From: Dasypus novemcinctus
Lineage: Eukaryota > Chordata > Mammalia > Cingulata > Dasypodidae
Length of the DNA: 64,000 nucleotides
Assembly: GCF_030445035.2 (NCBI RefSeq)
Contig: NC_080690.1
Coordinates: 28,546,796 to 28,610,795, forward strand
Direction: 5' to 3'
Made by a program: the position numbers and the translations under genes. Under the pieces are notes generated by a model, which was not told the DNA's origin, searched no databases, and saw only the letters and a list, made by a program, of their open reading frames with translations. Of this stretch, positions 1 to 11,679 are shown in pieces. Every line of letters starts with the position of its first letter. Positions within the stretch are counted from its first letter, which is position 1.

Positions 1-315
1 CCAGATTTTCCCTTTCACTAAAATGTAGTATCCTTCTTTGTCTCTCACAATTGTTTCACATTTAAAGTCTATTTTGTCTGATATTAATATAGCTACTCCT
101 GCCTTTTTTTGGTTATTGTTAGCTTGTATGATTGTTTTCCAGCCATTCACTTTCAATCTCCATGCGTCTCTGGGTCTAAGATGTGTCTCTTGTAGACAGC
201 ATATGGATGGGTCATATTTCCTTATCCAATGTCCCAGTCTGAATCTTTTGATAGGTGAGTTTAATCCGTTGACATTCAGTGTTATTACTATCAAGGAATT
301 ATTTGTGTTAGCCAT
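1..315 (-). CDS. LINE-1 ORF2 N-terminus (endonuclease domain start), cut by window edge
   Basis: On the minus strand a frame opens with ATG at 315 and stays open for 105 codons to base 1. Its translation has the start of an L1 ORF2p apurinic-type endonuclease: a TLNVNGLNSPIKR-like opening, then a CCLQETH stretch holding the catalytic Glu of the family near residue 46. In known L1s ORF2p supplies the endonuclease and reverse transcriptase for target-primed reverse transcription. The reverse transcriptase part would lie left of the window. The start sits 76 nt past the ORF1 stop, a normal L1 spacing. No stop or frameshift is visible in this piece, but intactness of the rest cannot be judged. 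Confidence 0.9.
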   Translation of the reverse strand, partial: MANTNNSLIVITLNVNGLNSPIKRFRLGHWIRKYDPSICCLQETHLRPRDAWRLKVNGWKTIIQANNNQKKAGVAILISDKIDFKCETIVRDKEGYYILVKGKIW

Positions 316-391
316 ATTTTGATTGGATTTGTGTTTGTCATATTTTGTTTGTATATTTTTTTTTTTGTCTTTTTTGTTATTGTTGTTGGTC
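316..391 (-). other. L1 inter-ORF spacer
   Basis: This 76-nt T-rich stretch (A-rich in the L1 sense direction) separates the ORF1 stop from the ORF2 ATG. L1 ORF2 is translated by an unconventional re-initiation across such a spacer. No other feature is seen here. Confidence 0.7.
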
Positions 392-1360
392 TTATACTCT
401 CCTCCAACTCTGCCTTTCCTGTTTTCTTCTTTCTTCCTGTAGAACTCCCTTTAGAATTTCTTGAAGGGGAGGTTTCTTGTTGGTATACTCTTTCAGTTTC
501 TGTTTGTCTGCAAATATTTTGAACTCTCCATCATGTTTGAATGCTAATTTAGCTGGATAGAGTATTCTTGGTTGGAAATTTCTTTCCTTTAGTACCTTGA
601 CTATATCATACCACTGCCTTCTTGCCTCCATGGTTTCAGAAGAGAAATCAGCACTTAATCTAATTGAGCTTCCCTTGTATGTGATGGTTTTCTTTTCTCT
701 TGCTGCTTTTAGGATTTTCTCTTTGTCTTGAGCCTTGGATAATTTGACAAGTATATGTCTTGGGGTGGGCCTGTTGGGGTTTATGACTTGTGGAGTGCGC
801 TGTGCTTCTTGGATATGTACATCTGTCTCTTTCAGTAGATTTGGGAAGTTTTCAGCCATTATTTCCTGCAGCACTCCTTCTGACCCCTTTCCCTTCTCTT
901 CACCTTCTGGAATGCCTATAATACGTATGTTTGAGCGTTTTGCATTGTCATTCAGGTCCCTAAATCCTAATTGGATTTTTTCTATCTTCTTATTGACCCC
1001 TTCTACTATCTGTTTGATTTCTGAAGTACTGTCTTCCACATCACTAATTCTCTGCTCTGTCTCTTCTAGTCTGCTGATATTTGCTGCTAGTGTATTTTTG
1101 ATTTCTTGAACTGTGGTGTTCATTCCCATCATATCTATTATGTTTTTTCGTATGTCTGCAATTTCCCCTCCAAGTGATGTCTTCATGTTGTTAACCTCTT
1201 TCATTACTTCGTCAAATTTGTCGGTGATAAATGTTCTGAGATCTTTCATTGCTTGTGCCAAGTTTTGCTCCCCTTCGTGATTATTGGTTTGTTGATTGGA
1301 TTCAGCCATGTTTTCCTGATTACTGGTTTGGTTTGTAGATTTTTGTTGCTTTCTGGTCAT
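392..1360 (-). CDS. LINE-1 ORF1p, intact, 322 aa
   Basis: This is the L1 RNA-binding chaperone that trimerises and coats L1 RNA in the cytoplasmic RNP. The order of parts fits the family: a polar N-terminus (residues 1-35), a heptad-like coiled coil rich in Leu, Ile, Glu and Lys (about 36-140), an RRM opening with NIRIIGIPEGEE at 144-155, and a C-terminal domain (about 195-310) with basic and aromatic residues. A length of 322 codons is close to mammalian ORF1p. The ATG at 1360 is the first in frame and gives the expected N-terminus. There is no internal stop or frameshift, which is unusual for a random genomic L1 and suggests a fairly recent insertion. It is followed by ORF2 in the same orientation. 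Confidence 0.95.
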   Translation of the reverse strand: MTRKQQKSTNQTSNQENMAESNQQTNNHEGEQNLAQAMKDLRTFITDKFDEVMKEVNNMKTSLGGEIADIRKNIIDMMGMNTTVQEIKNTLAANISRLEETEQRISDVEDSTSEIKQIVEGVNKKIEKIQLGFRDLNDNAKRSNIRIIGIPEGEEKGKGSEGVLQEIMAENFPNLLKETDVHIQEAQRTPQVINPNRPTPRHILVKLSKAQDKEKILKAAREKKTITYKGSSIRLSADFSSETMEARRQWYDIVKVLKERNFQPRILYPAKLAFKHDGEFKIFADKQKLKEYTNKKPPLQEILKGVLQEERRKQERQSWRRV

Positions 1361-2774
1361 CTCTTTATCTTGACGGATTTAATCGGTTCCTTAGCTTCTT
1401 TATCTGCTCTTGGAGGTTAATTAGCTGTTATTTTTGCATCGGTGTTATATCTTCTCTTTGTCACTTTTTTCTTCTTATTCTAGTTTCTTGTTGTTGGTTA
1501 AGTTCACTTTAAAGGAAAGTATTAGTGTTGGGGGAAGGCAATTGTGTAAGCAAGGGAAAAGTGTAAAGTAATATTGGTGATATATGTTAACAAAGCAAGA
1601 ATATGAGATCTGGGAGGATGGAGGTTAGATTTATGTAAATTGTGTAGAGTTATAGCAGTAGGTAGAATACCTATTATGAGGTAGGTGATTGAATATAGGA
1701 GGCTTATGGTATGAGCTAAAAAGCTATTGATTTCGTGAGAGAGGGAAAGAGAAAAAAAAGTGGTAATAGTTTCAAGCGTGGATAACAGACAGAAAACAAA
1801 ACATAGGTATTAGAAATTAAGACTTAGACCCTTCGTGGATCGAAGAAAGGGAGGTGGGAGGTGGAATATGGGAGAGCCAGTAGATGGTGGCGGATATCAA
1901 GTTGTAGGGGCAAGAGGATAGTGCAGGTAGGCTAAATCAGTTCACACAGAAATGAGGCAGTGGAGGATGGGAAAATCCAGCAAATATGAGGTGTTCCCTG
2001 TAGCACCTATTGTGTACTTGAATTAAAATAAAATAAGTGGAAAATGAGGGACAAGAGGGAAAGAGAAAACCGAAAAAAAAAACACTAATTATAATAAAGA
2101 AAAAAAGAAAGACAAGAAGAAAGGAAGAAAGAAAAAGAGGATAGGTACACGGTGGGGAACAGATAGGGGGAAGAGAGATACAGGTATACAAGTGTCACAA
2201 TTACAACACTATCTAAAACAACAAGCAAAAAAACCCCTAAATAACTGTATAAAAAAAAAAGGGACTTTGGGGGGCACGCTAGGAGAAAAGACTAGGGGAT
2301 AATGCAATATTAGCAATCAGGGCGTCAAAAAGAGTAAAAAATAAGATAAAGTGAAAATAAAAACAAAACAATATGAACCAATAAAGATAAAATGCAAACG
2401 TTAAGGTCCAGAGCATTCAAGGACCCCAGGTAGACCCCAGGGCGTGATGGATTCGGGGGTGGAAAGTCTGAGACACTGAAGACTCAAGAGGTGTGAGTCT
2501 GGGGTGTGGACCGCCAGAGTCCAGGGGACCCAGACCTGGCAACCTCAAATCTGGTCCACAGAAAGCTTAGGAGCCCCACAGTGCAACACAGCCCTCAAGG
2601 ATCCCCGTAGCTGGGTGCCAGCCCCGTGGGGGAAGATAGATCGGCGAATTCTATATTGAATGTCTGATCTCTGAAATTCACCTAACTCCTCAGGGTATTA
2701 GCCTTTGGACAGCTCCCTCCCTGTGCTCATACGCAACGGCCACTTGAGGGCGCCTCTACACCACGGCCAGTTCA

Positions 2775-3167
2775 ATGACCCAGATCCCAAGCCCCGCCGG
2801 GTGGGGTGGGCTTCAGCTGGAAATACTGAAAACAGACTCTAAGATCCGAAATCCCAAACTTCGCAAAATATTCCCCAATCAGCTTCTAGACGTGTCTTCC
2901 TCCCTCACTGCACCCTACAACAGTCTCCCAATTGTGTCCCCTTATTGTCCAAAATCCAATTCCGTTGCAGATCGGCAGCCGGACCTGTGGGGATGGGGCT
3001 CCAGGCGGAAGCGCTACTCCCCCCCTGTCCGGAGACCAAAAACGTCCCCGCTTCACAGGGAAACACCGTCTGTCTCCGCAAATCAATCTGCAAAGGAGTC
3101 TTGTCCCAACAATCCCTCACCAGCCAGCCCAGTATCCGCGAATTTCTCAGCACCACAAAGCCTCTAG
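2775..3167 (+). other. Antisense ORF inside the L1 5' UTR, 130 codons
   Basis: An ATG-started frame runs opposite to the L1 across its GC-rich promoter region. A longer frame in another register (2932-3507) has no ATG. Human L1s carry a short primate-specific antisense ORF0 in a comparable position, but I see no recognisable similarity or domain here. High GC content makes long chance frames likely. It is listed as a reading frame only, not as a gene. Confidence 0.25.
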
Positions 3168-3454
3168 AATAAGGAAAAAAAAACAAAAAACAAAACAAAA
3201 ACCCTGGCCCCCGCGGCTCCGGAGCTGCAAGAGCGCCCGCTACCGCGTCTCCGCCCACCCAAGGAGGGAACTTCCCGCGCCCAGCTGGGACCTCCGTTTA
3301 TATATTATAGACGTATCCTCTCTGTTACCTTCCCACCGAATTGACGTCCAGACACCTTCCAACCAGCAAAAATCCCCGAAACAGCGCGGTCCCAAAGAGC
3401 CTTCAACGCTGCCCAGCCGCCCCCTGCAGAGACACTACCAGGCAAGCTCACGCA

Positions 3455-3467
3455 GCCACCATCTTCC
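3455..3467 (-). promoter_or_regulatory. YY1-like site at the L1 5' end
   Basis: On the minus strand the sequence reads GGAAGATGGTGGC, close to the AAGATGGCGGC class of YY1 sites. In human L1 a YY1 site within the first 20-25 nt sets accurate transcription start. The matching location here, within about 30 nt of the inferred 5' end, supports both the site and the near-complete length of this L1. Function is inferred, not shown. Confidence 0.5.
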
Positions 3468-3482
3468 GAGTTTCTCCACTCC

Positions 3483-4830
3483 GGAAATATATCTTGATTC
3501 AAGATAATAATAGATCACTTTTAGCATTATTTGAAAAGAATACTAAATTCATACCATCATTTTGAAAATATGCAACAAGTAAATATATGCATTCTTAATT
3601 ATACACACATGTCTGATTTGGATTTGTGGACACTTTAAAGTAGTGTATTGGGTAAAAATATAATTTTTAATTACTAAGACAGAACTTTCTGCACCTATTT
3701 ATTTGCAAATCAAAAGACTTTCCATCCCTTCATGATCATAGAAAAATATAAGATTTCAAAAACACTTTGTAATTCCCTGGTACTCTTAAATGTCTTAAAT
3801 GTATACATTAGAAAGCCCCACAGCAAAAGAAGAGACAGTCAAGCCTAGAGACTGAGAACTCAGTTCTTCATCATCATGTTGATAACCAGTGTAAAATGAT
3901 GCTAACAGGAATTTCCTTGTTGTCTCAGAGCATCAGGTGTAGCATAAATCTCAAAGCACTGAGTACCATGTACCTAAAATTGTTAGCAAGGTCACTAGGC
4001 CATCAATGCAGGACCCCTAAGAAATGACTTAACCTGTCCATGTGCTCCAGCCCAAAACCAGACTTCAGATTATACATGAGAAGAGCACAGAGAACTACTG
4101 ATATATGTCAGAGAAGCCTTTGTAGAGTTTTAGCTCTAAGAGGAAGTTCCGTGTTGTTTCTAGATAACTTCCAATCAAAGCAAGAAAGGTGGGCTTAAGT
4201 AGAACAACTTGTGTTGGACAGGGAAGTTGCCTGCCACAAACAGAACTAGAAAGTCACCCATAGAAGGATGAGAGCTGAGCGTCAGGAATTTTCACAGCAC
4301 TGCTCTGTACTGCTATAGGAGTAGAGAGAGCTACATAAATTTCCAGTGATTGGCATGACAAGAAAGAATGTGTCTTGTTATGAGGCAGGTGGACATCATA
4401 GAAGGGCACCAGGCCGGAATTGTTTCAATCATTTCACCCAAGAGAAGCACCTGTTGGAGCAGGAGCTGACGTGATGTTTTGAGTGGCCAATCCACATCTG
4501 GAGACAGTGAAGGGATAGAGGCCCCCAAGGGAGAAGAGGACTGACTAGCTTTGGGGCATACAGCAGCACATTTAACAACCAAAAGACACTATAAAGAGCA
4601 CCTCTAAGTAAAGTGATCTCACTGTCCTTTTCCCTTCCATCCATCCCTTTGCCCTAACCCTGCCCAAGCTAGAGTGGTAAATTAAGTAAGAAAGAAGGAG
4701 CAGAAAGATAGACAAGAATAGTGGAAGAGCCCTCTACCTATGTAACACTGGGCCAAAGAACAGTAGCAAAAAAAAATAAACATATTTCTTTTTTGTACCT
4801 CCTCAGTGTTCATTCCTTTAATTGTTTCCT
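3483..4830. other. Non-coding, no recognised feature
   Basis: AT-rich unique-looking sequence. No convincing exon, RNA gene or repeat seen. The frames at 4331-4644 (minus) lack any recognisable domain. Confidence 0.6.
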
Positions 4831-4834
4831 CACC

Positions 4835-5110
4835 ATTTATTAAGTTCTTTCTCTATGCCTCACAGTTTGCTAAGTGCTTTCCTAATATTAGCAGAGTGCC
4901 TGGCACCTGTGATGTTTTTAGTGAAATTTAGCCAAGCACTTTACATGCATTTCCTCCTTTAAGTCTCACAACATATTTAGGTAGATCAATCATTGCCCCC
5001 TGTCTATAGATTAGAAAAGAAAGTCACAGAGAAATTAGGTAAATATTCCAAGACCACACAGAAAATAATTCAGCTGGAATTCTAACACAGTCAGGTCTGG
5101 GTCTGTTCTC
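4835..5110 (-). mobile_element. MIR SINE fragment (approximate ends)
   Basis: It reads as the complement of MIR: a core like AGCACTTTACATGCATT, then the characteristic series of low-order direct landmarks (TCTCACAAC, AGGTAG, GAAAGTCACAGAGAAATTAGG, CCACACAG, GCTGGAATTC). This is an ancient tRNA-derived SINE, well diverged. Confidence 0.75.
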
Positions 5111-5650
5111 CTATCTCATACACTATCTCATTTATCATTGTCTATCTATATAACTGTGTGACAATCTCTCCATATACACATCTATAGCTCCATCTACTTT
5201 CATCTAACATTTTCAGATGAACATATCTAATTTGGAGATATGTGAGGTGCAAACTGTATAAGGGGATAATGAAAAATCAAGAAACAAAATGAGAGGGATA
5301 GAAAATGATTAAGAGCTTCACTTTTCCTGGACTTTACAAATACCCCAGTGATGACAGATTTTTCACTAAGGCCATGTGTTTGTAGCTCTACTCTTCTTGT
5401 AATTGGTATGAATATGGGTAAAACTACTTAAGAATAAAATACAGCTAGTAATATATGCATAAACGTATAAATATGCATCTCTAAACATATGGCTATATAA
5501 TATACATATATGCATATATTTATACATAAGAGTTTGCTATTTTGTAAAGTGACTAAATTCTTTTCACAGTGCAGAATTTGCTCTTTTTGATGAATCTTGT
5601 TGCTTTTCATCTGAAGGAATTAAAGAACAACTGTGGTTATTATAAAAGAA
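5111..5650. other. AT-rich non-coding spacer with TATA-type low complexity
   Basis: Around 5440-5535 the sequence is an impure alternation of TA, ATAT and CATA steps. No gene is visible. Confidence 0.5.
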
Positions 5651-5654
5651 GCCT

Positions 5655-5840
5655 GTTACCAACATTTATTGAGTATTTTCTATGTGCTAGTCCCTTTGAA
5701 CATTTACTTGATTCCATTCTCCCTGCAAGCTTTAAAGGATCAGCACTTTACAGATAAGAAAACTGAATCCTGAAGAAGTTAAACAGAAGTGTCTGGGAAC
5801 TTGACTGGTATTTGTGGTTTACCCATTAGATCCCAAGTAG
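5655..5840 (-). mobile_element. MIR SINE fragment (approximate)
   Basis: MIR complement landmarks are seen: CATTTATTGAGTATTTTCTATGTGC, split by drift, then a GCACTTTACAGATAAGAAAACTGA region and a decayed 3' half. Confidence 0.6.
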
Positions 5841-5974
5841 TCAGATTATGGAGGTTGGTTCCTAACAGAATTGATCTGGGCAAGGACTTTCAATATCTCC
5901 AGAAAAACTATCTTGTGCCCTCTCTAGTGAGGTGAGCAGAATAGTCAGACTTCAGAAATAAAAGAGAGTTCTAC

Positions 5975-6130
5975 GGTTCTTCAACTTAACTAAACATTAA
6001 AATCAACCAAGGAGATTTTTACCAATCTCTGTGGCCTAGATCCAGAGATTTTGAGTTAATTGGTCTGGGGTTGGGCCTAGGACTCAGAATATTTTTAAAA
6101 CTCTCTAGATGTTTTCAATGTGTATCCAAG
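5975..6130 (+). mobile_element. MER5A-type hAT-Charlie MITE
   Basis: Internal landmarks of MER5A are present in order: AATCAACCAAGGAGATTTTT, a central CCTAGATCCAGA..GGTCTGGGGTTGGGCC block, and an arm ending in ATGTGTATCCAAG. It is non-autonomous and ancient, with no coding capacity. Confidence 0.65.
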
Positions 6131-6489
6131 AAGGAGGAGCTGACAATGGTCTCTCAGATATGATATAATGGAGCCAGGCAGATCCAAAAAACCAAACAGA
6201 TTTTCCTAAGGAAGGAATCTCAGTTAAAAGTTCCCATTGAAGTTATCCCCTCTCATTTTAGTGTTTTCTTTCCTTCACTGATGACATAATATATACAAAC
6301 TGTGATTCTCTTATATTTAAGAATGTCAATTTAAAATTCTTATTTTATAAAAGTTATGGAAATATAGGGATGTTTTACTAGGAGAGAACTTGAATTTAAA
6401 AATTTCAAAGAAAGAGAAACTGTTTGGAGCAGATAAGAAAATCAAAGGAAAAAGGACAATGTTGAGAAAGACCATAATTGTTACAACTT

Positions 6490-6660
6490 GGATAATCCCA
6501 ACATTTTTCCATATTCTGTGTTAAGTGGTTTACATGCATCATATTATTTAATCTTTGCAAAAGCACTAGGACATGTTTATCATTGGAGATATTTCACAGC
6601 TAAGAAAACTGGCCAAATTCACAGAGAGCATAAACTCTAATACTAGAGTTCAAGACTCCT
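6490..6660 (-). mobile_element. MIR SINE fragment (approximate)
   Basis: MIR complement pattern: GTGTTAAGTGGTTTACATGCATCAT followed by TTTAATCTTTGCAAAAGC and a decayed GCTAAGAAAACTG block. Confidence 0.65.
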
Positions 6661-8374
6661 GACAATAGGGCAAATGGTCCTCCTATTTTAACACTCTATA
6701 GTAACATATGATTCCTAGGTAACTTCGTGAGACTCTTTCATGGGAGGTAAGGAGTTGGGCTCTGAGATCCCAGGTATTATGAAGAAATGTGTAGAGATCA
6801 ATGTGATAGTTAGGGAACAACTGATCATGGAGATGTGAGGGCCATAACACAAGACCATGGTAGCCATGATGGGAAGGCAGGCCCAGTCCTCCTTTGGGGA
6901 AGTAACATTCCTCTGGACCCAAATTCTCACAGGGCATGCTAGAGAAGTGGAAGTTACATGATTTTTGCTTTATTTTTGTTCTAGAGTCATGTACTTAATA
7001 ATTTCTGTGCCATGGCTTAATACTAAGCCAGGCAATATAATCAGTACTGAGAATATATCCTTAGAGAGTCATCAAGAGGAACTGCCAATATATTAAAGCC
7101 ATGTTGATGTTTTGAGTTAAAAGTAAAGTAGCTTTTTGGTGGAGTGAAATGATAAGGCAGAGAAAGGGAAGAAAGCAGGAAGGAAGGAAAGTAGAAAGGA
7201 AGGACCAAGGGAGGAAGGAAGTTGATTTTAGTAACTTGAAAGAGCTCTGTGGGTCTATGAGAAAAAAAATTAAAACTGAAAACAGGTGCATTAAACATTG
7301 AACTCCTCCCAAAGAAACCACTCTCCCGCAGCTCCTCTTGACATTCTATCCTGCAAAGATAAAGGACCAATAGCTTGTTAAGCCTTATTGATGACGTTAC
7401 AGTGAACCCTCACCTCTCCACACATTCAAGAGTGTTTTATAAACCACCCATTTTCCTCTGAGTGCTATAGTGATGGGCCAATTTCTTTCTAAGTGTTTCT
7501 TAAGTAACATTTCCTACTGACTAACAGGGATTTGTCCATCAATAGCAGAAATCCTATGGAGACTATTTACTAGTCTTGCAAATGCACACTGTGTATGCAC
7601 TTGTTTTTCTCTTCTAGTCTGAATGTTATGTTTTGGAAAATAACAAAATGTATTTAGATACAGTTTTTTTTTTTCACCAGATCGATTGAGTGACTATTCT
7701 TCCATTACAGAAAAAATTTCACTAGTTATTCCTATTGGATGGGGTTACTGAAATAAATAAGAAAAGTAGAAATTCTACCCCTCTTTAATCCATCCCAACT
7801 TTTCTGCCAGGGAGCATAAACCCCTGAAGTGTTTGCTGTTGAACTGTACATGGTTCAGGGAATCTACTCAAAAACCATACATTTGTTGATATATCTTCTA
7901 TTTCACTATATTTTCATTTTGATTGATTTTTATATTTCTTTTCTGAACTTTATGACTTGGAGATAAAATAAGCTCAGCACCGACCACTTGATATTAAAGA
8001 ATGTACTGAACACTTGCTCTTAAGAGAAAATTGGATCCGTGATGTGACTATTTTTATTTAATGTCAGGTAGTCACAACTTGTTAAGACCTGCTTTTCTTA
8101 AAGTTCTGCAATTGCACTTATAATGAAAATTCATTTTCAGTGTTTGCTGTGTGTATAGAGCAGAACTTCATTTGTAAATTACCTGTGGTTTTCCTTTTGT
8201 ACTAAGCTGGTTCCTAATATAATATTCTTATACTGTAATATGATATATTAGAAAATTACATCAATATAAATTAATAAAAAATAATAGTAGCTGAATGAGA
8301 TCTGTAGCCTAGTTAACAGTATTTTATTGTGCTGTGTGACTTTCCTGGTTTTTGATAGTTTACTAAAGTTATTT
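6661..8374. other. Non-coding, purine-rich patch at 7150-7225, otherwise no recognised feature
   Basis: The patch at 7150-7225 is mostly A and G (impure GGAA/GAAA units) and creates pyrimidine-rich minus-strand frames that are artefacts. I see nothing else I can support. Confidence 0.5.
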
Positions 8375-8480
8375 AATTTGTTACAATTGGGGGAAGCTGG
8401 GTGAAGGGTCCAGGGGACTCTGGTATTTTTGTAACTTCCTGTATCTATAAGTATTTCAAAATAATAACTTTAAAAAATTA
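8375..8480 (+). mobile_element. Old L1 (L1M-type) 3' end
   Basis: The run GTTACAATTGGGGGAAGCTGGGTGAAGGG, followed by an AACTTCCTGTATCTATAA block and TTTCAAAATAA..AAAAAA, matches the 3' tail layout of mammalian L1M subfamilies. It is only the last 100 bp and heavily diverged. Confidence 0.55.
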
Positions 8481-8534
8481 CATAAAATAGGATAAAATAG
8501 GTGAGTACTGTAGAATAATAAACATAAAATTGAG

Positions 8535-8720
8535 AACAACACAATATTGATTCCTGTCTCCACCACTTTAGAGCCATCTCACTTTGGGAGAATTATTTGA
8601 TTTCCCTAGGTTCATTTTATTCATTCTAAAATGGTTGCAATAAACTGGACTGTGAAATTAAATAAGGAAATGTTTCCAATGAATCTTACCCAGAGAAGGT
8701 ACTTCTGTGTGTGATGAAAC
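8535..8720 (+). mobile_element. MIR SINE fragment (approximate)
   Basis: MIR sense landmarks are present: TCCACCACTTTAGAGCC, GGGAGAATTATTTGATTTCC, and CATTCTAAAATGG leading into a decayed AAATTAAATAAGG tail. Confidence 0.6.
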
Positions 8721-10084
8721 AATAGTGACACAAGATGAACCCACCGCCAACAGCAAAATCTACATTGAATTTCTTATGTTTAAGTGTTGATCTCTACCAC
8801 ACACAGTGGGACTGAGGGGAAAGGTGTGTTTTAAGGTAACTAGACCTTCGAAACTTTCCTGACCTCTGAATTCCCTACCCATCTGTGGCCCTGGCCTATG
8901 GCTTTGAATTGATTGGAGGCTAAGTGGTATATATTAGGAAGAGGAATTTAATTTCTTTCGAATTCCTCTTACCCATGACAATATCCTTGTACTTGGATGA
9001 TGGGTCCCTTAGACCACAAGATCAAGACCCAGACATTTTGGCTAAATAAATTACCTTCTAGGGCTCTTTGATATTGTAAAGAACAATCCCTCTTATGCCC
9101 CATTCTTCAATTAAAGCAGATAATCCATTGCAATTAAAGAAAACAATCCATTGTATATCCTCTTTTGCAATGACAACAAGCACTGTATCTCACGATCCTG
9201 AGGAGCCAAGGAGTAACAATTTTTCCCTGTGATGGTGGAACATGGCATAGTAAAATACCATTTGGAAAAGGGCATTGAAGCTTTCCAATATTTTTTTCAT
9301 TTGTGTCTTATTTAATACTGAGTATGCTGGTGCATTCCTAATGAGTACATCATTACAGACCGATTTCTCTGGAAAGTGCATCTGAAGCTGTGTTGCATTC
9401 TAACAAGGAACACCAGCTGCAATAGCCTAACATCTACCTTATGAATGATAATTTTATAAGTTTATGTAGTAATATAAGCATCGATAGCATATTTACCATT
9501 TTTAAAGAAGCCATCCCTCACTGAAGAAGGGATCCCTGCTCTTCGTAGTCCCTCTGTGTAGTGGTATTTTCAAGTCTTTGTTTTTGTCTCACCAAATCCT
9601 CAGCGAAGTGTTCACAATAAACTGTAGACCAGTGCTTGAAGGCTGGAATTGATGTGGCTCCAAGATGCATATTGTCTTGGCTGTTATATGGAGATCAATT
9701 TTGAACGCATATTTTTGGCCTTGATTTCCATAAGTGGTCTACACATTTTGACGACCTTCTTCCAAAATTTTAACTGCAATGGCTGCTGATGAATAAAATG
9801 ATAGTTCCCACATGAACAAAAGAATGCTGATGACACATAATGTATGACCTGATGAACATTTATGATCTTATCAGTGGGCTGGGAGAACGGCTGAGACTTC
9901 TGGAAATCAGACTATCAGGCACGAGAGGCTGACATAGAAGTCTTGTGCAGTAACAAAAGGAACAAAAACGGGGGAGGGAAGAGAAATCTCCTTTTCTGGC
10001 AAGTACTTCCTTCAACAATAACAAAATCACATTTACAAAATTGTAACTTTGACTTATTTTGAATGACATGTACAAAAATCACAA
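8721..10084. other. Non-coding, no recognised feature
   Basis: Unique-looking AT-rich DNA. Short frames only, with no domain or splice-supported exon that I can defend. Confidence 0.5.
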
Positions 10085-10240
10085 ACACATTGAAGGTAAT
10101 GCATAATCTAAATCTATACTTTCTCAACTATTTCCTGAGGGACCTTAAATAAATTATTTAACAATTAAATGTGCAAGTTCATCTTTAAAATAAAGGCAAT
10201 TAAAAATGCTTTGTCAATCTATTGTATGGATGAAATGATG
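10085..10240 (+). mobile_element. Possible MIR fragment (weak)
   Basis: A CTTTCTCAACTATTTCCTGAGG to TCATCTTTAAAATAAAGGCAAT layout resembles a decayed MIR. I would not insist on it. Confidence 0.3.
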
Positions 10241-11169
10241 CCAAGCTTCAAAACTGTCCCATAACACGTACAGTATAAGTTAAGCTACAACCCTTTTATT
10301 TTCTCAAACTGCCTTAAAATTGGCTACCTTCTAAAATTGATGAGTACAGTTTCAATTTCTTGCCTCTACCATGCCCTCGTTGTCGTCAGCATCTAAGGAA
10401 CATCTGAGAACCCTGAGGGGCTTAAAGAGTAAGACTTCTATCTAAAGCTGTAGAGAGAGGAAGAAATCTGGTGCTTGAAAAACATTTCTACTAATATTAC
10501 CCTTCCAGGCCATGTAGTGTGCTCTTGAATATGGTCTTCCACTAGTTAATCAGTGTGGCTTGTCTAGGCAGCAATGAAGTCTCTATGACTCAGCTCCCAG
10601 GAAAATATCTTAGAACATATAGACATTTGTTCTACAGGTTGAGTCCTTTCCTCATCACTTTCTTTGACTTAGGATGCTCCTTACTTTAGTCTGTGAGTCA
10701 CACACAGTCATGGTCTCCTTCACACCTCTTTCACCCAACCCAGTGGTTTTATGTCCAGAGTAGCAAGGCTATCTGTCCTTGGGGACATCCTTATCAATAT
10801 CTATATGCCCAGAGCCAGGTTGATCTTCTCCAAGGATCCACTCCTATTTTCTTGTTCTTTTGGTCTCTAGAAACACAAACAGTTCTATTCTTGGACAACA
10901 GAGCTTATATGCTTCTTCTGGACCATGGAACTCAGGAACACAAAAGCATATTTGGATTGCAACAAGAACAGCTGTAACTCAATTTAAAAGATTGAACTTA
11001 AGCATCTTCTTGACAAACAGATTATCTCTAACAGGGCCCTAATTTAATTTGAAAAGAGAGGTTTAAAATACCAATCATTGCTGCCTTTCCTTCCTTCCTC
11101 ATAGTAACTGATCATTATATCATGGGAGAAGATTTAGGAGACTCCCTACTTCTTTACCCACTAGAGAAG
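10241..11169. other. Non-coding, no recognised feature
   Basis: No convincing exon or repeat. The frames at 10693-11042 are overlapping chance frames with no domain. Confidence 0.5.
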
Positions 11170-11679
11170 TGTGGCAGTTTGAGATTATTTATGAATCCCA
11201 AAATGAGAAATATTATGTTTGTAAACTAACCTGTTCCTCTGGGTGTGATAGCCTTTGATTGTACTAAATTTAGTTGAGGGGCCTCTGATTAAGTTTACTT
11301 GATGAAATCAATTTACAGTTTGTGATTGGGCTATGTCAGTGAGGTATAACTCAGGTTGAGTCCCTGCCCCCTTGGTGGGCTGATAAAAGCAGACACTCAC
11401 TCAAGAAGACACATAGGAAGAGAGAACTCTGTCATTTTTGATCCTGGGGCCCTGGGGAGAAATGAACCATCTGCCTGATAGTTTGCAGCTGAGAGAGAGG
11501 AAGCCCTGAGAGACAAGCCATATGCCAGCCTCCAGCTGAGATCAGGAAGAAACTGAGCCCATGGAGCCTGAAGAGGGAGACGAAGTCCAGGAAGGAGACA
11601 CCAGGCAGAGATCAGCAATGAGAAAGCAACCTGAGTTGGACCTTTTAGGGTCTTATAATTGTAAGCTTTTACCCCATAT

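Larger units (their letters stand above)
1361..3482 (-). mobile_element. L1 5' UTR, about 2.1 kb, apparently near full length
   Basis: This is the sequence upstream of ORF1 in the L1 sense direction. In + coordinates the left half (1400-2400) is purine-rich with short A runs, and the right half (2430-3480) is GC-rich with many CpGs, as expected for an L1 internal promoter. The outer edge near 3482 is inferred from the abrupt change to AT-rich unique sequence and from a YY1-like site about 20 nt inside it. The edge is uncertain by about 15 bases. The target-site duplication cannot be checked because the 3' end of the element is outside the window. Confidence 0.8.
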
